Source: an uncultured Dorea sp.
Lineage (GTDB): Bacteria > Bacillota > Clostridia > Lachnospirales > Lachnospiraceae
NCBI GenBank assembly: GCA_910589275.1
Contig: CAJUTH010000003.1
Span: 1 to 64,000, forward strand
DNA length: 64,000 bases
Reading direction: 5' to 3'
How positions within the stretch are numbered: the stretch's first letter is position 1; every line of letters begins with the position of its first letter. Both the position numbers and the translations under genes were made by a program. Below, piece after piece: positions 59,241 to 64,000 of this stretch. The notes below the pieces were generated by a model, which made no database searches, was not told the DNA's origin, and worked only from the letters and a program-made list of their open reading frames with translations.

Positions 59241-61661
59241 CTAAAATGATTTTTCACCAGATGGAACTTCTAATAAATCCGCCAGCGTTCCAAGCAGCTT
59301 ATCCACATCCACCGGCTTTGCTAAATGGCCGTCCATCCCCGCGGCAAGAGCTTTTAGTCTGTCCTCATCAAAGGCATTGGCAGTCATCGCGAGAATCGGA
59401 AGGCGTTTCTTCCATCCGGCGGAAAGCTTCCGAATTTCCTTTGCCGCTTCATAACCGTCCATAACCGGCATCTGGATATCCATCAGCACAAGATCGTATG
59501 CGCCCTCTCCCGCGGAAGCAACGGCGTCTACCGCCGCCAGTCCGTTTTCCGCAGTATCCACGATTAGTCCTTCCTCCGTAAGAATCTCCACGGCAATCTC
59601 CCGGTTTAACTCGTTATCTTCCACTAACAGGGCTTTCTTTCCAAACAGATGGTCAAACTGCGGCTCCGCTTCCTCTTCCAGGGCTTTCGTTTCTCCAAAA
59701 AACCTAAGAAGCACTTTCCTTAGCTGTGAGAAAAACAGAGGCTTCTGACAGAATGCCGTTACGCCCGCCTTCTTCGCTTCGGATTCAATATCGCTGAAAT
59801 CATAGGCTGTAAGGATATAGATCGGTACTTTTTCTCCCACCAGGCTTCGGAGCTGCCGCACTACTTCCATTCCTCCCATGTCCGGCAGATTCCAGTCGAC
59901 CATGTATACGGAAAAATTCCTGCCCATCTCCAGCGCTGACTTTGTATGCCAGACAGCCTCTCTGCCTGACATAGTCCATTCCGGTTCCATGCCGATTTTA
60001 TTTAACATCTTAGCCACGCTGTCGCACACATTATAATCGTCGTCCACCACCATGGCGCGAAGGCCGGCAAGCTGTCCGATTTTCGGCTCTTCCATTTCAT
60101 GCCTCATCAAGCGGAAAGAAAGTTCTATGGTAAAAGTAGTTCCCTTTCCCTTCTGGCTTTCCACGCAGATAGTTCCGCCCATCATCTCCACAATTTTCTT
60201 AGTGATCGCCATTCCGAGTCCGGTACCCTCCAGTTTGCTGACCGTAGACGTTTGCTCCCTTTCAAAGGGCTCGAATACATGGGGCAGGAAATCCCTGCTG
60301 ATGCCAATCCCCGTATCCCTTACGGTGATCACATAATTTCCCCTGTCAGGCTCCGTCTGAGGCAGTTCTGCAAGGCGCACGGAAATCATACCGCCGGGCA
60401 TGGTAAATTTAATCGCATTGCCCGCCAGATTTAGGAGTACCCTGTGAATCCTTGCCTCATCCGCATATACATTTTCATGGGTCAGATTAACAGTGTCGAT
60501 AAAAAGCTCCAGCCCCTTAATCCGGATCTGTTCCCGGATCATATTCATAAAATCATGAAGAAATGCAGGAAGATTCGTCTCCTGCTCCTGAATGTGGATC
60601 TTGCCGCTCTCAATCCGACTCATATCCAGAACCTCATTAATAATAGACAATAGATGTTTGCTGGACGCAGTAATCTTGCCAATACAGTCCTGTATCCGCT
60701 CTCTGTCATCCAGATGCGCCGCCGCAATAGCCGCAAAACCGACGATGGCGTTCATCGGCGTCCGGATATCGTGGGACATATTATTTAAAAACGCAGACTT
60801 GCTCGCATTGGCCCTGTTTGCCGCCTCATAAGCCTTCTCAAGCGCGTTTCTGGCCTCTAGTTCTTTTTTCCTCTCTGCGCTGATATTCTCTACCACAAAT
60901 TCAACCTGAACGGGAACGCCAGACAGATCCCGGTTTACCACAATAAAACTTGACCGGCACCATCCCTTCCTGATGCTGATGTATTCTAACGCAATATTCT
61001 GCCTGCTCCCGATCCGCTCCGCCAGTGTGGCCAGATCGGTAAATTCCTGAAAACTATCCCGATAATTCTCATCAATCAGCGTATCTGCAAACTGTTCGAA
61101 GGCATGGACGGCATCCCCTTTCTTTCCCAGAGAAGCCGTCACATAATCCAGCCCTACAATTTCAGTAAACTCGTTTGTCCCAAGATCAATGTAGTAGTTG
61201 AACATGTAGATTTTGCTCATGGCTTCAATAATACCGGAAAGCATTCTTCTGCTGCTATAGTATTCCGCCTCCTGAATCTTCATCTCCGAAATATTCTGTA
61301 TCACGCCGTAAACCTGTTCCGGCGCGCCCGCATCGTCCGCGGTAATAACAGTCAGAGTCACAGTACACCAATTCTTCCTGTCAATACTGCTAAAAGAAGC
61401 CTGCGCCGTCTTCTCCCCTGCGTCGATTTTGCGGTACATCTCATAAAAAGCTTCCTGAGTGGACGGATGGACAAAGTCATCCGCAAAACTCTTCGGCATA
61501 TCCGAATATTCTGTCCGGCAGCCATACATCCGGGCCGTCCGTTCACTCATTCGGATCAGCTTCTCCTTCGGATAATACCAGAACATACAAATATCTGTAT
61601 TCTCAACCGCCTTCAGAAGCCCCTCCTGCTCCTGAAGCGCCGCTATCTTCCATGTATCCAT
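59241..61661 (-). CDS. Hybrid sensor histidine kinase with two receiver domains
   Basis: An 806-residue cytoplasmic signalling protein without transmembrane helices. Order: two PAS-type sensor domains (~15-130 and ~140-265), HisKA with phospho-His in NNMSHDIRTPMNAIVG (~295), HATPase (NAIKFT, RDTGIGIS, EGTGLGMAI; ~345-515), receiver 1 (VVDDDYNVCDS, acceptor Asp in MVDWNLPDMGG) and receiver 2 (LVEDNELNREI, acceptor in LMDIQMPVMDG). All catalytic residues seem intact. No partner response regulator adjoins; output must be by phosphotransfer or protein contact. The signal is unknown. Confidence 0.93.
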   Translation of the reverse strand: MDTWKIAALQEQEGLLKAVENTDICMFWYYPKEKLIRMSERTARMYGCRTEYSDMPKSFADDFVHPSTQEAFYEMYRKIDAGEKTAQASFSSIDRKNWCTVTLTVITADDAGAPEQVYGVIQNISEMKIQEAEYYSSRRMLSGIIEAMSKIYMFNYYIDLGTNEFTEIVGLDYVTASLGKKGDAVHAFEQFADTLIDENYRDSFQEFTDLATLAERIGSRQNIALEYISIRKGWCRSSFIVVNRDLSGVPVQVEFVVENISAERKKELEARNALEKAYEAANRANASKSAFLNNMSHDIRTPMNAIVGFAAIAAAHLDDRERIQDCIGKITASSKHLLSIINEVLDMSRIESGKIHIQEQETNLPAFLHDFMNMIREQIRIKGLELFIDTVNLTHENVYADEARIHRVLLNLAGNAIKFTMPGGMISVRLAELPQTEPDRGNYVITVRDTGIGISRDFLPHVFEPFEREQTSTVSKLEGTGLGMAITKKIVEMMGGTICVESQKGKGTTFTIELSFRLMRHEMEEPKIGQLAGLRAMVVDDDYNVCDSVAKMLNKIGMEPEWTMSGREAVWHTKSALEMGRNFSVYMVDWNLPDMGGMEVVRQLRSLVGEKVPIYILTAYDFSDIESEAKKAGVTAFCQKPLFFSQLRKVLLRFFGETKALEEEAEPQFDHLFGKKALLVEDNELNREIAVEILTEEGLIVDTAENGLAAVDAVASAGEGAYDLVLMDIQMPVMDGYEAAKEIRKLSAGWKKRLPILAMTANAFDEDRLKALAAGMDGHLAKPVDVDKLLGTLADLLEVPSGEKSF

Positions 61662-61832
61662 GTATGATACGCCTCCTGTGTAAGATAACCAAACCTTTTA
61701 GACTTTTGTCTGAACTTCATCAGACTTTTTGGATAATTATAAAATAATACATGTCATGGCATTCATTATATCACAAATTATACACAAATAACCATTTATC
61801 TACAAATTACGGAAAAAAATACAAAAATAGGA

Positions 61833-62312
61833 TTACTTATGGTAGGGTTCTCCATGTATAATTCGAAAACTCCGATAGATTTGTTCCAGAAGAATGACCC
61901 GCATTAACTGATGTGGAAATGTCATTCGCGAAAAACTCAGGGCATAATCGGAACGGGCGCAGACCTCCGTCGATAATCCGATGGAGCCTCCGATCACAAA
62001 TACAAGATGACTCTTCCCACGGATTCCAAGCCCCTCTATTTTGTCTGCCAGCTCGGCAGAATCCAGCATCTTCCCCTGAATTTCAAGGGTAATGACATAG
62101 GCATCCTCCCGGATCAGTTTCAGAATCCGCTTCCCTTCCTTATCCCGGACGGCTGCTTCCGCCGCTTCTAGAGCATCCTCCGGCGTCTTCTCGTCCGGCG
62201 TCTCCAGAATTTCCAGCCTGCAGTAGCGGGATAAGCGTTTGCTGTATTCCGCAATGGCCTCCCGCAAATACCTCTCCTTAATCTTCCCGACCGTTATCAG
62301 TGTAATCTTCAT
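61833..62312 (-). CDS. rlmH: 23S rRNA (pseudouridine1915-N3)-methyltransferase RlmH
   Basis: A 159-residue SPOUT methyltransferase. KITLITVGKIKERYLREAI is the family start, FVIGGSIGLSTEVCARSDYALSFSRMTFPHQLMRVILLEQIYRSFRIIHGEPYHK includes the knotted SAM site and conserved C-terminal HKxY/PYHK end. GGAGAGG precedes the ATG. Modifies the pseudouridine made by RluD, encoded elsewhere in the window. Confidence 0.96.
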   Translation of the reverse strand: MKITLITVGKIKERYLREAIAEYSKRLSRYCRLEILETPDEKTPEDALEAAEAAVRDKEGKRILKLIREDAYVITLEIQGKMLDSAELADKIEGLGIRGKSHLVFVIGGSIGLSTEVCARSDYALSFSRMTFPHQLMRVILLEQIYRSFRIIHGEPYHK

Positions 62313-62384
62313 AAATACCGTCCTCTCCTCTGGTTGCGATTCTTCTGTCTCTTTCGGTTTAGGCTGTTCCTTTCTGATAAATTA

Positions 62385-62429
62385 TTATCTGTGCGGTTGG
62401 CGGCTGCCTGCCAGTAACTGCACAGATAA
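62385..62429. repeat. Inverted repeat between rlmH and the yjfB-like gene
   Basis: TTATCTGTGC (62385-62394) and GCACAGATAA (62420-62429) are perfect complements with a 25-base GC-rich loop containing GGCGGCTGCC. On the plus strand it is followed by A5T4 and on the minus strand by AATAATTT, so it is not a clear terminator in either direction. It lies in the rlmH leader. Confidence 0.5.
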
Positions 62430-62460
62430 AAAAATTTTGCAAAGTCTTCCTAAAAAAGAA

Positions 62461-62562
62461 AAAGAGACTGTCAGAAAACGCTGTGTTCTCATAATATATG
62501 CCATGCTTTCCATAAACATATGCGATATATGATGCAAAACACAATGTTCTGACAGCCTCTTT
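62461..62562 (-). terminator. Long (102-base) hairpin, terminator of the yjfB-like gene
   Basis: On the minus strand AAAGAGGCTGTCAGAA (62562-62547) pairs with the complement at 62476-62461 with one mismatch, followed by TTCTTTTTTAGG. The 70-base interior can extend the stem through GTGTT/AACAC and AT-rich segments. Starts two bases after the stop codon. Confidence 0.7.
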
Positions 62563-62563
62563 G

Positions 62564-62749
62564 CTATGCAAGTATATCAATATTCTCTCCCAGTCCCGGT
62601 ATAGCCGCTGATTCCGCCATCATTTCCGTCAATGCCTCTCCGGTAGCTTCCACTGTATCGAGAATCTTGCCCATAACGGCAATGCTTATATTAGCGCTCA
62701 CATTGTAGTCAGCCATTGCCATTGATAATGCAGGTATATCCATATCCAT
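62564..62749 (-). CDS. YjfB-family small protein
   Basis: A 61-residue protein starting MDMDIPALSMAMADYNVSANISIAVMGKILDT and ending in PGLGENIDILA. The DIxxLSMAMsQ... start and the tail match the YjfB family, described as putative motility proteins. The ATG at 62749 is supported by GGGAGAGG. Monocistronic with its own promoter and terminator. Function unknown. Confidence 0.8.
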   Translation of the reverse strand: MDMDIPALSMAMADYNVSANISIAVMGKILDTVEATGEALTEMMAESAAIPGLGENIDILA

Positions 62750-62773
62750 CACCTCTCCCTTCACTTATAATCT

Positions 62774-62802
62774 ATGATAGCAAAAAAGAACGGTAAATGC
62801 AA
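62774..62802 (-). promoter_or_regulatory. Promoter of the yjfB-like gene
   Basis: Minus strand TTGCAT (62802-62797), 17 bases, TATCAT (62779-62774), immediately after the gltA-like stop codon. Confidence 0.65.
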
Positions 62803-62807
62803 GATAG

Positions 62808-64000
62808 CTAAGAATCTTTTCCGGACAGATACTCATGTATCCCCTTTGCTCCGGCCTTTCCTGCACCCATAGCTAGGATTACGGTAGCCGCGCCTGTAAC
62901 GGCGTCTCCGCCTGCGTATACCGCTGCCTTTGATGTCTGTCCATTCTCTTCCTCAGCTACAATACATCTTCTCCGATTGGTCTCTAAGCCTTCCGTCGTT
63001 GATGCGATCAGCGGATTCGGTGAAGTGCCAAGGGACATGATCACCGTATCCAGTTCCATCTCAAATTCGGAATCCGGAATCGGAACCGGTCTTCTTCTTC
63101 CGGATGCATCCGGCTCGCCAAGCTCCATGCGGATCACTTTCATGCCCTTTACCCAGCCGTTTTCATCTACCAGAATCTCGGTCGGGTTGGTAAGCAGGTT
63201 GAAGATAACCCCTTCTTCCTTAGCATGGTGAACCTCTTCTACTCTTGCAGGAAGCTCCGCCTCGCTTCTTCTGTATACAATATGTACCTCAGCTCCAAGA
63301 CGGAGTGCAGTTCTTGCGGCATCCATCGCCACATTGCCGCCGCCGATGACAGCTACCTTCTTGCCGGCAGCAATCGGGGTATCGTAATTTTCATCAAAGG
63401 CTTTCATCAGATTGCTTCTGGTCAAATACTCATTGGCAGAGAATACGCCGTTCGCAGTCTCTCCGGGAATGCCCATAAACATGGGAAGTCCCGCGCCGGA
63501 ACCGATGAATACCGCCTCAAAGCCTTCCTCTTCCATCAACTGGTCAATGGTTGTAGACTTTCCGATCACCACATTTGTCTCAAATTTCACGCCTAATTCT
63601 TTGACCTTCTCAATCTCTTTCTTAACTACTTTCTCCTTGGGAAGACGGAATTCTGGGATTCCATACACCAATACGCCGCCCAATTCATGGAGCGCCTCAA
63701 ATACCGTCACCTCGTAGCCAAGCTTAGCAAGGTCGCCCGCACAGGTCAGGCCCGATGGACCGGAACCGATAACAGCTACTTTATGCCCGTTGGTCTGTTT
63801 TGCTTTCTCCGGCTTAATATCATGCTCCAGCGCATAATCCGCCACAAACCGCTCCAGTTTGCCGATAGATACCGCATCGCCTTTGATCCCGCGGATACAC
63901 TTGCACTCGCACTGAGATTCCTGAGGACAAACCCGTCCGCAGATTGCCGGAAGCGCCGAGGACTCGCCAATCACCTTATAAGCACCCTCCATATCTCCAT
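62808..64000 (-). CDS. gltA: GltD/NfnB-type NADPH-dependent oxidoreductase, N-terminus outside window
   Basis: At least 397 residues; the frame is open through the window edge (GDMEGAYKVIGESSALPAIC), so perhaps 60-70 N-terminal residues are missing. CGRVCPQESQCECKC supplies ligands for [4Fe-4S] clusters; AVIGSGPSGLTCAGDLAKLGY binds FAD and AVIGGGNVAMDAARTALRLGA binds NAD(P)H. Such stand-alone proteins are annotated as glutamate synthase small subunit (gltA) in Clostridia, but many are NfnB, the large subunit of NADH-dependent ferredoxin:NADP oxidoreductase; the preceding gene, not visible, would decide. Confidence 0.9.
   Translation of the reverse strand, partial: GDMEGAYKVIGESSALPAICGRVCPQESQCECKCIRGIKGDAVSIGKLERFVADYALEHDIKPEKAKQTNGHKVAVIGSGPSGLTCAGDLAKLGYEVTVFEALHELGGVLVYGIPEFRLPKEKVVKKEIEKVKELGVKFETNVVIGKSTTIDQLMEEEGFEAVFIGSGAGLPMFMGIPGETANGVFSANEYLTRSNLMKAFDENYDTPIAAGKKVAVIGGGNVAMDAARTALRLGAEVHIVYRRSEAELPARVEEVHHAKEEGVIFNLLTNPTEILVDENGWVKGMKVIRMELGEPDASGRRRPVPIPDSEFEMELDTVIMSLGTSPNPLIASTTEGLETNRRRCIVAEEENGQTSKAAVYAGGDAVTGAATVILAMGAGKAGAKGIHEYLSGKDS

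Noticed and set aside
62359..62580. 73-residue minus-strand frame between the yjfB-like gene and rlmH
   Set aside because: It runs through both arms of the 102-base hairpin and has no ribosome binding site.

Overview
The window looks like a chromosomal segment of a spore-forming, low-to-mid GC Firmicute of the class Clostridia, most likely family Lachnospiraceae. The evidence is the sporulation genes (yqfC, yqfD, a SpoVB-like flippase, a BofC-like protein), the clostridial families DUF4250, DUF4321, DUF896, TIGR03960 and TIGR03936, L27 with a Prp-cleavable leader, MinE next to a Lachnospiraceae-type divergent MreB, and strong AGGAGG ribosome binding sites with frequent TTG/GTG starts. Almost everything after 3 kb is core housekeeping DNA. 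No prophage, transposase, CRISPR array, rRNA or tRNA gene was recognised.

Layout. 1-2.95 kb is a small decayed accessory patch: two divergent copies of the 3' end of a CPBP (CAAX-type) protease gene flank an intact esterase, with a frameshifted GNAT gene, an intact GNAT gene and a frameshifted P-loop kinase. 3.07-5.67 kb: radical SAM TIGR03960 and its DUF2344 partner. 5.8-9.65 kb: a promoter and structured leader, then ybaK, aspartate kinase, an amidohydrolase and asnA; this operon sits where rng is usually found. 9.7-14.2 kb: rplU-prp-rpmA-obgE-yhbY-nadD-yqeK-rsfS, preceded by an L21-type leader. 14.5-16.2 kb: ECF-like sigma factor and DUF4179 protein. 16.4-19.1 kb: lexA divergent from a Xer-type recombinase and a TtcA-like gene.

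The minus strand then dominates. 19.1-26.2 kb: cytidylate-kinase-like protein, rluD-type synthase, lspA, ylmH, sepF, yggS, HlyD-like protein and a TIGR01212 radical SAM protein. 26.4-36.4 kb is a cell-shape and division cluster, transcribed DUF4321-radC-mreB-mreC-mreD-mrdA-minD-minE-rodA-mgsA-dacF, with no minC. 36.4-49.5 kb: two flavoproteins, a methionine gamma-lyase-like enzyme, miaA-mutL-mutS, miaB and small conserved genes. 49.5-54.4 kb: spoVB-like gene, ybeY-phoH-yqfD-yqfC. 54.4-64 kb: FprA flavodiiron protein, an SdpI-like protein with a membrane partner, a frameshifted flotillin gene, a hybrid histidine kinase, rlmH, a YjfB-family protein and the C-terminal part of a GltD/NfnB-type oxidoreductase that runs off the window.

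No wholly new protein system stands out. The most interesting signals are non-coding: (i) a sigma-E-like promoter for yqfC that lies inside the terminator hairpin of fprA, so sporulation transcripts would start in the loop and escape termination; (ii) a ~72-bp dispersed repeat present both between rsfS and the sigma factor and, in frame, in the MutL linker; (iii) a consensus promoter embedded in a perfect palindrome between sigma factor and DUF4179 genes; (iv) three exact 24-bp repeats immediately upstream of the fprA promoter; (v) an unassigned structured leader before ybaK-lysC-asnA.
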